The notes under the pieces are model-generated. The model saw only the letters and a program-made list of their open reading frames with translations, ran no database searches and was not told the origin of the DNA. Positions 39,173-49,522 of a DNA stretch of 64,000 nucleotides are shown here, piece after piece. Every line of letters starts with the position of its first letter. Position 1 is the stretch's first letter. Made by a program: the position numbers and the translations under genes. The DNA comes from Pythium myriotylum (taxonomy: Eukaryota > Oomycota > Peronosporomycetes > Pythiales > Pythiaceae), in the NCBI GenBank assembly GCA_023091665.1, contig JALJCQ010000003.1, positions 310,001 to 374,000 on the forward strand, given 5' to 3'.

Positions 39173-39580
39173 TTTGGTCGAATGCTGAGTTCCGAGGTTC
39201 CGAAACCGAGTTCCGAACCGGTTCCAAACGATGTCGTACTTACTAGAGCTGTTGTAGTGCTTCAATTCAATAGTGAATTGCAACTAATTGGCGAATTGTG
39301 GGAACTCGGGTTCCAAAATTTTCGGAACCAACTTTTTTCTAAGACCCTCTTCCGGAATCGATTGGGGGCGGACCATTTGAAAAGAGGCGCGTCTCGAACA
39401 TGATTGGATGGCCAAACGCTCGCATTCAGCGAATTTTTGCCAACGAATTCACGCCGAAATGTGATGCTGTTTGATTGGACAAAATATTTGTAACAAATCG
39501 ACAAGTTTTCATGGACTTTGTGAAACTCGGGCGCGCATGAGAGACTTTGATGACTCTATCACCGATACAAGGCCCTTTTC
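39173..39580. other. Intergenic region
   Basis: About 400 bp, contains several ttccgaaaccgagttccgaa-like words (39190-39230) but no gene. Confidence 0.4.
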
Positions 39581-40379
39581 ATGGCCACCGCTCTGCCCGC
39601 GGTCCCGCTTACAGCCTCTAACGGCACCACCAAGGACCTACCAGCGACACCTCCGAAGCCCTGGGATTCGACGAACATGACCGAGAAGAGCCTCCGTGCG
39701 AATATGCGCTTCCAAACCGAGGAGGCGTTCGAGAAGAAGATCCGGTCGCTGCGCCACCAGCAGGAGACCCGCTCGATCGCGCTTGACAAGGAGAAGCGCC
39801 TCGTCAATGACATTGAGGCGTTCCAGCGCGGAAGCTCCAGGTGCGCACCATCCCGGACGACAAGAGCGACGTCGAGAAGGCCAACGAACCGATCAAGAAG
39901 ATCCGCGCGCTCGAGGCCAACAAGAACGCCAAGATCGACGCGCTCGGGGGGAAGCTCACGGCCCAGAAGCTCAAGCTCGACGAGCTCAACAAGCTAAACG
40001 ACAAGGAGAAGAAGAAGGACAAATTCCTGGCGCTTGCCAAGGAGTCAAGGAGAAGCTTAGAGGCCCCGGCCTCGCCGCGTCGGCCGCCGCCGCTCCGGCT
40101 GCCGCCAAGTCTTCGCCCAAGTTCAATGCCGTGGGCAAGAACGCGTTCCCGACGTTCGGTGGTGTGGCCCCATCGTCGCCCAATTTCTTCGGCAACGCGT
40201 GGACCCATATACGATACTACGCCGCCGGCATACTCGTCGTTCATCTCGCAGCGACGACGAGGTCGCCGACTACGACAACTAACCGCGTGTGGCTCGGTGG
40301 CGATGTATGTGGAGAAAAGCTCCAGGTAGTGGGGAAGGATACGCAGCGCCAGTCGCTCAAGTACCTCACGGCCATCTAG
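39581..40379 (+). pseudogene. Coiled-coil protein (BFR1-like), broken into three frames
   Basis: Frame 1 (from ATG 39581) reads KSLRANMRFQTEEAFEKKIR and KEKRLVNDIEAF. Frame 2 continues RTIPDDKSDVEKANEPIKKIRALEANKNAKIDAL and LDELNKLNDKEKKKDK. Frame 3 gives AAAPAAAKSSPKFNAVGKNAFPTFGG. Together this is an N-terminal Thr/Pro tail, a long charged coiled coil and a C-terminal linker, resembling the Bfr1 nuclear-segregation/RNA-binding coiled-coil family. Two or more indels near 39835 and 40045 break it. A relic or a poorly called region. Confidence 0.5.
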
Positions 40380-40532
40380 GGCGCCATCACTTTCCTCGCG
40401 GCACTGCTTCACAATGTCGACGCGATGGCACCGCCGCGTTGTTAGTGTCGCGCAGCCACGGCCTCTCCAGAATGGGCAGTACTGTCAAGGGATAAAAACA
40501 CACATATATTCAGATTGAAATAATCAGCATGG

Positions 40533-40979
40533 TCACTTGGCTAGCCTTGATATCTCTGTTTTTAATCGTTGTTCAGTCAACAAGAACTTTGCATCCCAAT
40601 CCGTCTGCACAACAATCGATTTCATCAGGAATTCCGATACATCTTGCGGTCTCACGGTTTCGCCGTCTTCACGTTCTGTAGAGAAGAATTGTTCGATCGC
40701 CGCTTTGATGTCGTCGGGAAGGAGACCGAAGGAGTTGATGGACTCCTTTTCGGCCCAATTTCGCTTCGATCGTTGCTCTGATACCACGACTTCGGTTAGA
40801 CACGAGCTCAATGAGCGCGATCTTGTCTCGGCAAACTGCTGCTTGCTCAAAGTGTGATGAAGTGGGTTCAAAAGCCTGCGTATGTAGCAAGCTAGCGACC
40901 TTTCTAATCCACTCTCGCTAAACTCCGACGAAGGGGTAGCGTCGGGCTTAGCACTCAGACAGTAATAAATCGGCTTCAA
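40533..40979 (-). CDS. Uncharacterised ORF, helical
   Basis: 148 residues, helical and charged (SFGLLPDDIKAAIEQFFSTEREDGE, SEFLMKSIVVQTDWDAKFLL). Composition is protein-like but no family is recognised. It may be a gene fragment like its neighbours. Confidence 0.3.
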   Translation of the reverse strand: MKPIYYCLSAKPDATPSSEFSESGLERSLACYIRRLLNPLHHTLSKQQFAETRSRSLSSCLTEVVVSEQRSKRNWAEKESINSFGLLPDDIKAAIEQFFSTEREDGETVRPQDVSEFLMKSIVVQTDWDAKFLLTEQRLKTEISRLAK

Positions 40980-41972
40980 GCTTTCGCTAGCTTTCCGCCC
41001 TCACGTTATGTACCCTTTCGCAGCTCTTTGGAAGCCAGTGAATAAGAGCCACTTCGATCGGTCCAGAAGCGATCACAAGAAGACCAACAAGCACAGGAAA
41101 ATCGGGGGTGAATATATTATATGAGTTAGAGAGCTTCGCTCAACCAACTATCAATATACTCGCAACTTCTCTCACACTCTCTCCTTCCTTAATATGAAAT
41201 GCTCCGGCTTCCCGCCAGAGCAACTACTACACACACTGATATGGAGTGTCTTTGGGGCCTTGGAGTTGACCAAGTCCCTTTAGACAAAGTCTCGGGAGTT
41301 TTGCTCCGGACTCACACAATCAAGCACTCAACACACCAATGCACACCCGAGCCAGAGCCAAATCCACTACGCGCAGGCCTAACACGAGCAAGCGTACCTT
41401 GCTGGGTCTGGGATGCCGAAGAGGGTCCGGTTTCTTGGCTTGGAGGGCGAGCGACTTGAGCACTTGACCGCAGAATCCAAAGTCTATTATTGTAGGACAG
41501 GAGGCCAGTCGCCCCTCGTACTTAACCGGGTTCTAGACTGGCTAGACTGACTACCTTGCGGCTGACCCGCGATAGTGACATGGATAATGTCACAGGCGAC
41601 CTCGCGAATGACCCGCGATAGTGACATGGGTAATGTCACAAGGTTCGGGTCACTGTGACACGTCACTAAGTCCGAAAGCCGGACCCGGCGACGAGAATCC
41701 GGACCGATTCAAGTGAACCGGACCGGTCCGGCATATCAATCCGGACCGAGACTAATCTCTTCAATCAACTACCTGAAACTGCCTAAGTCGCTCGGCGGCG
41801 CCTCGCATGCTCCCCGTCGCCCACGACGCCGGGTCGCTTCATCACATCCGCCCCTTTGATAGGGCCTCTCGGACACGCGAAGCGGGGTGCGGTGAGGGCC
41901 TGTCACTTCAATCGATCTCGTTGAGCTAACGGGTGTCTCTTGCCTGCCGCAGCGCGGCCGATCTCCTTCACG
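40980..41972. other. Probable retroelement LTR/leader region
   Basis: About 1 kb without genes, ending at the start of the retroelement-associated ORF. Contains a TATA-like tatattatatgag (about 41112), pyrimidine-rich ctctctcacactctctcc (about 41168) and the direct repeats at 41563-41640. LTR ends could not be fixed because the partner LTR lies outside the window or is absent. Confidence 0.35.
41563..41640. repeat. Tandem 32-bp direct repeat, period 46
   Basis: tgacccgcgatagtgacatg(g/a/t)-type unit at 41563-41594 and 41609-41640 with one mismatch; each ends taatgtcaca. Confidence 0.75.
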
Positions 41973-42703
41973 ATGCTCATTTCCAGTTCGCCCGCCGCGC
42001 GCCCACGTAGCATGTCCGACCCCGGCAAGTCCTCTTCAGCAGGCGCACGTCCGACTACGGGTCAAGCGCCCGCCTCGGGTCACTCGTCAGCGCCCGATTC
42101 GGCGGCGTCTGGTCCCGAAGCCCCCGCGCCCGCGTCCGGATCTCGTGCATCCGCTGAAACCTCCACCATGCCGCCCCTCCCGGCGATCGTTCATCAATTG
42201 GCGCAGCTACCTCCCGGCTCTTCACTCGACGCTGCTGCAACGCGACAGGCTTATGTGGACTTGGCTGCTGGGCTCCAGGCGAGCGGCTCGGCGGGAACTT
42301 CTGGGGACTCCGTAGCTGCCGTTGAGGTGCTGCTCCCGGCCGGCCAGCCTCTGTCGTACACGCTTCTTGGCACTCCACCGGCTCCCGACGTGCCCGTGTC
42401 GCATCAGGAGATGATGCAGGCGTTAGTGGCTGCGAATTCGGCCGCCCTCGGGCTCTCGGCGGAATACGGCGCTACGAATCTGCTGGAGCGGGTACGACAC
42501 ACGGTGACGGCGCTGACTACGGCTGGCGAGTGGATCCGATATCTTGCCCGCGCGCTGGTCTTGGCTGATGAGCGCGCTCGTCACCCACCAGCTCCGGAAT
42601 ATTCGCGACAAGACGTCGACCGCTGGCGTAACGAGCGAGAGCGGGCTGTCCGGGCGGCGACGAGGCTCGTAGCGCAGCGAGACACCTTGACTCAGGAGCG
42701 GGA
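41973..42703 (+). pseudogene. Retroelement-associated ORF, 5' part (interrupted by the Maverick)
   Basis: Ser/Pro/Ala-rich N-terminus (SDPGKSSSAGARPTTGQ), then helical LQASG..., then a charged coiled coil (RWRNERERAVRAATRLVAQRDTLTQE) cut by the Maverick insertion. Removing the element and one copy of its 6-bp duplication joins this frame to 60144-62670 without a shift, continuing the coiled coil with the same heptad character. The whole ORF would be about 1,080 residues. It could be a gag-like protein, but no CCHC knuckle or classic capsid motif is visible. Confidence 0.6.
42698..42703. repeat. Maverick target-site duplication, left copy
   Basis: gcggga directly before the left TIR; repeated at 60138-60143. 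Confidence 0.9.
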
Positions 42704-42932
42704 AGTAGTAATATCTAGAACATTTCGTGTACGTTTTTTTTTCAACGTTTCTCACACAACCCTACAGACCTTTCCATACCCTCTCAGATCAACAAACCTA
42801 TTCCACACATCCTTTCCACAAAACACAACCAAACCGACTTTCCTATGTCCTCATTAAAAACAAGCACTTTTAAATCATTTTCCACACCAAAAATTCGCGA
42901 AGGTTCGGGGCATAGCTGAGAGACACAGAAAA
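42704..42932 (+). repeat. Maverick left terminal inverted repeat
   Basis: About 229 bp starting agtagtaatatctagaacat. It matches the reverse complement of 59909-60137 with about five mismatches. The open frame it seems to contain is duplicated in the other TIR and is not a gene. Confidence 0.9.
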
Positions 42933-43068
42933 ATATCTGGATTAGAGTATTTTTTTTATTGTTTTTCTTTCATTTTGTTTATATACGTACAAAAAATTTC
43001 CATCTTGATATTTCTTTTATAGATATATACGTACGATTTTTTAATTTTATCATTTCAAATTTCTCAAC

Positions 43069-43079
43069 CAATATATAAG
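43069..43079 (+). promoter_or_regulatory. TATA-like promoter of the Maverick polymerase gene
   Basis: aatatataag sits 7-17 bp before the ATG. Similar words precede most Maverick genes (aatataaag 4-12 bp before the ATGs at 47111 and 48213, tatataaag before 53015, tatatataag before 55918), suggesting one promoter class. Confidence 0.5.
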
Positions 43080-43085
43080 AAAAAA

Positions 43086-46000
43086 ATGGCGAAGTCTTCG
43101 GATGCATTCAATCAACTTCTGAAACTAAAGATTCCATTAAAAGCTTGGGGAGACTCTTATCGAGTTAAGATCCGTAATAAAAATGGGCGCGTTGTGTACA
43201 TCAATAATATTCTCAAGCCATCTAACATCAAATTGATTTCGAGATACTATAAAATTAATGAAGATAAGATCAAAACCAACTTGTCAAACACACGCATTAG
43301 TAAACCAACTTATAAAACATCAAAGACCAAGTTCGTTGAATCTCATCTTTATGGAAATATCTCTCAACGGTCATTCTTTACCAAACTTGAAAATGTTTTG
43401 GCTCATCAAGACAAGGCATTTAAAGTTAATATTCAATTAGGATACAAGCTAATCGATGAACGCTTTGAAGAACCATTTGATTACGAGTATCGACCCCAAT
43501 CCAATACATCTATATTCGATCAACCGATCGCAATTAACTCTAGGAAAGATATTAGATCGAAGGTTATTGATCATATTAAATCAAAAGATTTTACTGCTAA
43601 AATCTCTACTCCGAGAAGCGGAGTTAAACTTCAGGAGATTAACGCTTTTAAGATCATGATCTACTACAGAAATCACTCTCTTGGTGATAGTGAAGTAGTT
43701 GTTCCAAAAGCAATAACGGATAATCGACACATTTTAAACTTTCCTAAAACGGAAAACAAATGCATGTTCTACTGTATTGCATACCATTTACAAGACGAGC
43801 CTAAGAAAGACTATCGACGTATCATAGCCGCAGTAAAACATCGATTCAAACAGTATTGTGAATTTAAGAAAATTAACTATTCTGTAGATACATATAAAGC
43901 ATTTAAGCCAATTGATATCTATCAGTTCGATGACCTTGAGGAGTGTTTCAAAGTTAATATTGATGTGTTTGAAATGGATATAGAAACGTCAGAAGTGTCT
44001 AAAATAAGAGCTTCAGACAAAACATTCGAGACAACTATTAACATTATGGATTACAACGGACACGCAATGTATATTACTGATATTGATAAAGCTATGGCCA
44101 AATATGTTTGCCCAAAATGTGAAATGGTTTTTGGATGTGCTACTAAACTAAAGAATCATAAGAAAAATAAGTGCGAATCCAAAACATTAGAAGCTTTTCC
44201 CCTTAAACCAACACTATACCGACCAGCAGACAACAAAATCAAATCGTTATATGCCAAATATGGTTTAAAGACTCAAGACTTTTACCTTGACCATTTTATC
44301 GTATATGATTTTGAAGCAATCCTTAAGCCACTCGATGGAAACAAGATCTGTAAAATCGAAGATTGCTCAAAAACGGCAATTTATGGAACTGGTAACGCAA
44401 AATCACCAACCCGTTGTCTTGAACACAAAACAAGGCCAATGATTGTAATCGAAAATAAAACAATTCTAACAAATGAACATCAAGCTGTGAGTGTATCAAT
44501 CTGCAATAGCTTGACTGGGGAAGTTAGATGTTTTATCAATGAAGATCCACATCAGCTAGTATCGGTAATGTTTGAGTACATCAATTCGATCGCTGATAAG
44601 ATTATTGATTACAACAAGAACAAGTTCCAAATCCTCTACGAGAAGTTGAACAAACGCTCAGAGAAACTAGATAAGAAGACACTTACGAAAGAGCGTACAG
44701 CAATCGACGAATCTGTCAGTCAAGTTCCTCTACTTGGTTTCAATTCAGGAAAATATGATATCAACTTAATCAAAAAAGAGATTTTTGATGTAATCGGCTG
44801 CGATAACCTACGAATGGTAATCAAGAATCCTGGATGTATGTGTATCGCTACTGATAAGCTGAAAATGCTTGACATTAGCAATTATATTACTGCAGGAACA
44901 AGCTATGATACATACCTAAAGACATACTTAGGCAAATGCAAATGTGAAGATAAGATTCGATGCACTTGTGAGTTGTCAAAAGGCAATTTCCCTTACGAAT
45001 ATATCACAACATTTGATAAGCTAAACGAAACTGGATTACCTCCAAGAGAAGCATTCGACTCGAAGCTGAGAAACACGGAGATCAGTGATGATGATTATGA
45101 ACGTATGAAGTTTGTTTGGAACCATTATAATATGAAAACCATTAGCGACTTACTTATTTGGTATAACAACCGTGATGTAGCTCCATTTGTAAAAGCAATC
45201 AAGATTCAGCGTGAATTCTATCGAGGCTATGGATTAGACATTTTCACGGATGGTGTCTCTCTTCCAGGTCTCGCTGAAAAGATTTCATACCAAACACTTT
45301 ACAAAGATTTAAAGCTACCTAACCAAACACCGGGTAAAGCATTCAAGTTTCCTAACCATCGCTATGAAGGATACAAGGATACAAGAAGCAAGATGTTGAA
45401 TCCAATCGCGAATTTGACTTGACAATTGATCATCTCAACCATCTATTAGCCAAGCGAAAATATATGTGTTCGTATTGCAATTGCCAATTGAGTGAGTCGA
45501 ACGTATCTGCTGACCGTGTCAATAACAACAAAGGCCATATCAATGGCAATATCAATATTAGTTGTATCAGGTGCAATGTAGCTCGTAAAGATATGTCAAT
45601 CGTTCGATTCAAAGACAACAAACTAAAGGAAGCTAATACGAATAAACTTATCTGGTCTATTGATGAGGAACATAAAGACATTTTTTTACAAAATGAAAGC
45701 AAATATTGCAGGAGGTCCATCGATCATTTTCAATCGTTATGCTGAAGCAAACGAAACATTCATCAGACATAACAAATCGAAGCTTGTGAAGAAGATCATT
45801 GGTTATGATGCCAATGCTCTATACTTGTGGGCTGCAGGAAACTCGATGCCTTGTGGTCGCTTAACTACTATTGAAGCATATGATGGTATTATGGATGACA
45901 TCATGAATGATAAACTATTTGGATTCCTGGAATGTGATATTGAAACTCCAGCGCATTTGAAAGAGTATTTCAGTGAGATGACACCAATTTTCAAGAACAT

Positions 46001-47096
46001 TGAAATTAATCCTTGTGATGAATCAGTCATTGGTAGCCACATGTATGAATACAACAAGACTCAAAAAGATCGCAAGCGTGCAGCATCTAGAAAGCTTATT
46101 GGTAGCTATTTTGGTGAAAAGATTTTGGTCTATACACCGCTACTAAAATGGTACATTCAACACGGAATGGAAATCACCAAGACTTATTCATTCATCAAAG
46201 CATATGAGTCTCGACCATTTGAGAAGTTTATGAATGCTGTATCCGATGCTCGCCGAAAAGGTGATAAAAATCCTGATAGTAAAGTATTAGCTGAAACGAT
46301 GAAGCTTGTTGGAAACAGTGGTCCATTTGGACGATCTGGCATGGATAAAACAAAGCATAAGGAAGTTAAGTATCAATCAGATGAAAATAAAATTTCTACT
46401 GCAATTGAGCATTTTAATTTCCATCACTTGGAACCAATCAGTGGAGACATTCACGAGATTACGAACAACAAGCGACGAATCCAAATGAATAATCCAATTC
46501 ATATCTCAATTGCAATCTATCAACTTGCCAAACTCCGTATGCTACAATTTTACTATGATTGTATTGACTATTACTTCGATCGCTCTGACTTTCAGTATCA
46601 GGAAATGGATACCGATTCAGCCTACATTGCATTTACTGATGAACACCCATTTGAAAACCTTATTAAACCAGAACTTCGAAAGCACTATAAACTGCATCAA
46701 TATGATTGGTTTCCTAGAGAGGATACTGAGGAAAATGCTGCATTCGATAGACGTGTTCCGGGTTTGTTCAAGGAAGAATGGAGAGGTAATGCTATTGTAT
46801 CACTCGCAAGCAAGAACTATATTTGCTATGATGGTGATAAAGGTCATAAGCAAAAGGTGTCTGCGAAGGGTGTTCAACAATCCAATGGTAAGAATTCTGA
46901 CATTTTAAACCCGAATGCATTCAAAAGCATCGTTGAAAAACGAATTACATTGTCTGCAACAAACAAAGGCTTCCGTATTGATAAACAAACGCAGAATATC
47001 ATTACATACTCACAGGAGAAGGTAGGATTAAATTACTACTACGATAAGAGGAAGGTTTTGGAAGATGGTATTACAACGATTCCATTAGAAATCTAA
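43086..47096 (+). CDS. Maverick DNA polymerase B (protein-primed type) with embedded HNH; two frame breaks
   Basis: Residues 1-220 form an uncharacterised N-terminal region, then [14 protein letters not shown] (OTU-like Cys motif of Polinton polymerases), a C2H2 finger ([22 protein letters not shown]), exonuclease motifs [22 protein letters not shown] and [10 protein letters not shown]. At about 45410 the frame slips; an HNH module follows in the second frame (see 45419-45745). At about 45681-45687, a run of seven T, the frame returns. Polymerase motifs then follow: [12 protein letters not shown] (A), [13 protein letters not shown] (B) and [12 protein letters not shown] (C, DTD). All catalytic residues are present. 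The two slips cancel each other, so they are either two small mutations or homopolymer consensus errors. It would copy the element from a protein primer at the TIRs. Confidence 0.85.
45419..45745 (+). CDS. HNH endonuclease-like module within the polymerase gene, out of frame with its flanks
   Basis: Second-frame segment: [20 protein letters not shown] ... [21 protein letters not shown]. Two CxxC pairs bracket a DR..N..GH..GN core, the HNH / endonuclease VII zinc fold. Such a module is found inside PolB of some Polintons between the exonuclease and polymerase domains. No own ATG is near (the frame opens with TTG), so it is most likely part of the polymerase. Confidence 0.7.
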   Translation: MTIDHLNHLLAKRKYMCSYCNCQLSESNVSADRVNNNKGHINGNINISCIRCNVARKDMSIVRFKDNKLKEANTNKLIWSIDEEHKDIFLQNESKYCRRSIDHFQSLC

Positions 47097-47110
47097 TCCC
47101 TAATATAAAG

Positions 47111-48196
47111 ATGTCTGACTTACTACTCACCAAGCTCTACCACAACCCAAAGACTGGTTTCATATCAGCAAGCAAGCTTTATCACAAAGCAAAAGCTATC
47201 GATCCAAGTATTACACTGAAACAGATAAAGGAATGGTATGCAAAACAATCTAATATACAAGAACATCAAGAAAAACGTAAGAAGGATGAATCATTCAAGA
47301 TTGTTTCACACAATCCAAATAGCTGGCAAATGGACTTGGCTTTCTATAAGAACACTACATACTTAACCATTATCAATATCAATTCTCGTATTGGTTTTGC
47401 CAAGGTATTACCAAACAAGCAGGCATCATCGGTTCTTCATGCACTAAAACAATTCGTGAAGACACACAACGTGAATATTATCACGTCTGACAATGGAAAA
47501 GAGTTTCTTAATAAACAAGTCTTGGACTTTTTCAAATCACAAAACATTGAGCACTTCAACAATGAACCAGGAGATCATAATACCCTTGGTAAAATTGAAC
47601 GATTCAACCGCACAATAAAGCAGAGACTCATCAAAATAAATCCAAAGAAATTGACTCAGAAGTTGCTTGTGGATGTAATTGAAAACTATAATTTAACCGA
47701 GCACAGTGCAATCCACGCAACTCCAAATGAAATGAAAGGTGAGATTATCCAAAATGATCTAAGACATAACCAGCAAGTATTGGAGCAGGTATCGAGTGAA
47801 TTCAAAATAGACGATAGCGTTCGATATCGACTTAAACCGAAGACATTTGGAAAGGAATCATCTAAATGGAGCAAAACAGTATATAAAGTAATTGGTATAG
47901 ATGGATATCGGGTAGAAATCAAATCAAAGAACAACCATACACTTTACAAACCAGCAAGCGATTTAAAAGTTGTCCAGGCAGAACAAACAGAAGCTCCTGT
48001 TGAAAAGAATCAAATCTGGGAAGTAGAAAAGATTTTGGACCACAAGAAGGACGCAAATGGTAAAACTAAGTATCTAGTGAAATGGAAAGGATACGCGGGC
48101 AGTGATAACACCTGGGAGCCACAAGACAATCTCAGATTGATTAACAAGAACAGGATGTCAAATTTAGAGAAATTATACTTCAAATCCAAAAAATAA
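47111..48196 (+). CDS. Maverick retrovirus-like integrase, DD35E, with C-terminal chromodomain
   Basis: 361 residues. Catalytic triad Asp75 (SWQMDLAF), Asp127 ([10 protein letters not shown]) and Glu163 ([12 protein letters not shown]); 35 residues separate the last two, the retroviral spacing. Residues about 300-350 form a chromodomain ([39 protein letters not shown]), which may steer insertion to marked histones. Starts 15 bp after the polymerase stop, behind an aatataaag promoter word. It joins the element to the genome and would create the observed 6-bp duplication. Frame intact. Confidence 0.95.
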   Translation: MSDLLLTKLYHNPKTGFISASKLYHKAKAIDPSITLKQIKEWYAKQSNIQEHQEKRKKDESFKIVSHNPNSWQMDLAFYKNTTYLTIININSRIGFAKVLPNKQASSVLHALKQFVKTHNVNIITSDNGKEFLNKQVLDFFKSQNIEHFNNEPGDHNTLGKIERFNRTIKQRLIKINPKKLTQKLLVDVIENYNLTEHSAIHATPNEMKGEIIQNDLRHNQQVLEQVSSEFKIDDSVRYRLKPKTFGKESSKWSKTVYKVIGIDGYRVEIKSKNNHTLYKPASDLKVVQAEQTEAPVEKNQIWEVEKILDHKKDANGKTKYLVKWKGYAGSDNTWEPQDNLRLINKNRMSNLEKLYFKSKK

Positions 48197-48212
48197 CATC
48201 AATAATATAAAG

Positions 48213-48641
48213 ATGACTTGTAAATTCATTACCAAAAAAGACACTCAATGCACCAGAGAAGCAAAAAAGGGTGATTACTGCACTCAGCACCATAACATCA
48301 TCCAAATAAAAATGTATAAGAAGGAACTATCTATAATCCATAAGAAAAACAGAATACTGTCTGAGGAGAATAAGGAACTACAAAAATATAAACATCAGAT
48401 TAACACGATAAACGAATTCGACCTCATCAAACAGCAATTGATTCAGATTAATCCTTATATGAAATTTAAGTATCTAATTGTTGATAGACGATACAAATCT
48501 CCCCTAGAAGAGGTATTCAATGTCCCGTTTGATCAGATTGAAAAAAAATATCGGAAACTACTCTATGAAAGAAATGACTTGTGTCATCCCTACACAAGTA
48601 GGTATTGGTCTGAAGCCCAGACGAATTCATTCGTCGGGTAA
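48213..48641 (+). CDS. Small Cys/His zinc protein with coiled coil
   Basis: 142 residues. CKFITKKDTQCTREAKKGDYCTQHH is a C-x10-C-x(8)-C-x3-H zinc-binding N-terminus of the kind common in large DNA viruses. A charged coiled coil follows (KKNRILSEENKELQKYK), then a basic helical tail. Starts 17 bp after the integrase stop with its own aatataaag word. Function unknown. Confidence 0.65.
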   Translation: MTCKFITKKDTQCTREAKKGDYCTQHHNIIQIKMYKKELSIIHKKNRILSEENKELQKYKHQINTINEFDLIKQQLIQINPYMKFKYLIVDRRYKSPLEEVFNVPFDQIEKKYRKLLYERNDLCHPYTSRYWSEAQTNSFVG

Positions 48642-48664
48642 AGACCCTCCGAATTTCATTCGGG
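48620..48664. terminator. Two tandem hairpins between convergent genes
   Basis: gacgaat-tc-attcgtc and, 7 bp on, ccgaat-ttc-attcgg. They lie between the stops of the zinc ORF (+) and the pVI-like gene (-). Could serve as transcript 3' ends; inferred from position only. Confidence 0.4.
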
Positions 48665-48673
48665 ACTGGTGAT

Positions 48674-49210
48674 TTATGATAATCTGAAAGATCCTCCAGT
48701 CTTTCGCATTGAGCGTAGTTTAGCCATCTTTGCTTTCATCTCAGGTGATCCTTTTTTTGGCATACCAACACCAGTTAAATTCTTTACCTCGCCACGAACA
48801 GCGTTTACTAAACCAGGCTGCCCAGTATAGGCTCCAAGCGCTTGAGCGCCTTGATCAACAACACCAGATACTAATGGTTTAACAACAGGCCAAACATTCT
48901 CTTTCAACCAAGGCCAGGCTTTATCCTTGATCCAGCTCCACAGCGATCCACCACTCATTCCAGATCCCGTAAGAGCGTCTCCGTCCATATTTAACGAAGC
49001 AGCGATTTCGCCTGGTGAAAATACAATTGATACTCCTTTACCAGCTTGAGCAGCCTTTTTCCATTTTTTCGCGTTTTCTGGATGTAGCGCTATCTTCTTT
49101 GAAGAGCCTTTAACTTGAGAAGCAGTGAAAGATACTTTCAATGTCTTTAGAAACTTCTTTTTTTGAGCATCCGTGAGCTCATCACAACTGACCGAAACGT
49201 AAGTGTTCAT
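48674..49210 (-). CDS. Maverick core/pVI-like protein with adenain-type cleavage sites
   Basis: 178 residues. A basic N-terminal domain (1-75) is followed at 80-89 by LTGSG and MSGGS, both fitting the adenoviral protease rules (M/I/L)xGx-G and (M/I/L)xGG-x. Directly after is a Trp-rich amphipathic stretch (LWSWIKDKAWPWLKENVWPVVKPLV), then a Gly/Ala helix and LTGVG at 145-149, and a basic tail. Site, amphipathic helix, site is the layout of adenovirus protein VI, which disrupts membranes after proteolytic release. The element has its own adenain-like protease at 55918. Homology to protein VI is inferred from layout only. Confidence 0.6.
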   Translation of the reverse strand: MNTYVSVSCDELTDAQKKKFLKTLKVSFTASQVKGSSKKIALHPENAKKWKKAAQAGKGVSIVFSPGEIAASLNMDGDALTGSGMSGGSLWSWIKDKAWPWLKENVWPVVKPLVSGVVDQGAQALGAYTGQPGLVNAVRGEVKNLTGVGMPKKGSPEMKAKMAKLRSMRKTGGSFRLS

Positions 49211-49281
49211 ATTTTAAATTCTTGCAAATGCTATATATTCCAGTAAATAAAGCCTATTAAAACTAAAATAAATGTAAAAGG

Positions 49282-49506
49282 CTACAACGCAAATGTCTTT
49301 GGTTTTTTATTTTTCGTGGTACCAATGGTTGCTCTCTGGGCTTCTATTATAGCTCGTTGTTGAACACCTGATCCTACAGCTTTTTTTTCGTGAAGTACAA
49401 GGTTGCTTAGAGTTTTCAATAACCTTTCTTGATTAATATGAGCAGCTGATTTAATAGAGTTACCTCTAAGATTAGGATATCGCACTTTTATAATTTTCGA
49501 ATTCAT
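49282..49506 (-). CDS. Small basic Maverick protein, unrecognised
   Basis: 74 residues, pI clearly basic (KIIKVRYPNLRGNSIKSAAH, TTKNKKPKTFAL), preceded by a taatataag promoter word. May bind DNA or be a core component; no motif supports a firm call. Confidence 0.5.
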   Translation of the reverse strand: MNSKIIKVRYPNLRGNSIKSAAHINQERLLKTLSNLVLHEKKAVGSGVQQRAIIEAQRATIGTTKNKKPKTFAL

Positions 49507-49522
49507 CTTATATTAAACAGAA

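Noticed and set aside
42704..42932. ORF reading SRTFRVRFFFNVSHTTLQTF in both TIRs
   Set aside because: Present only because the TIR is duplicated; low-complexity and without start context.
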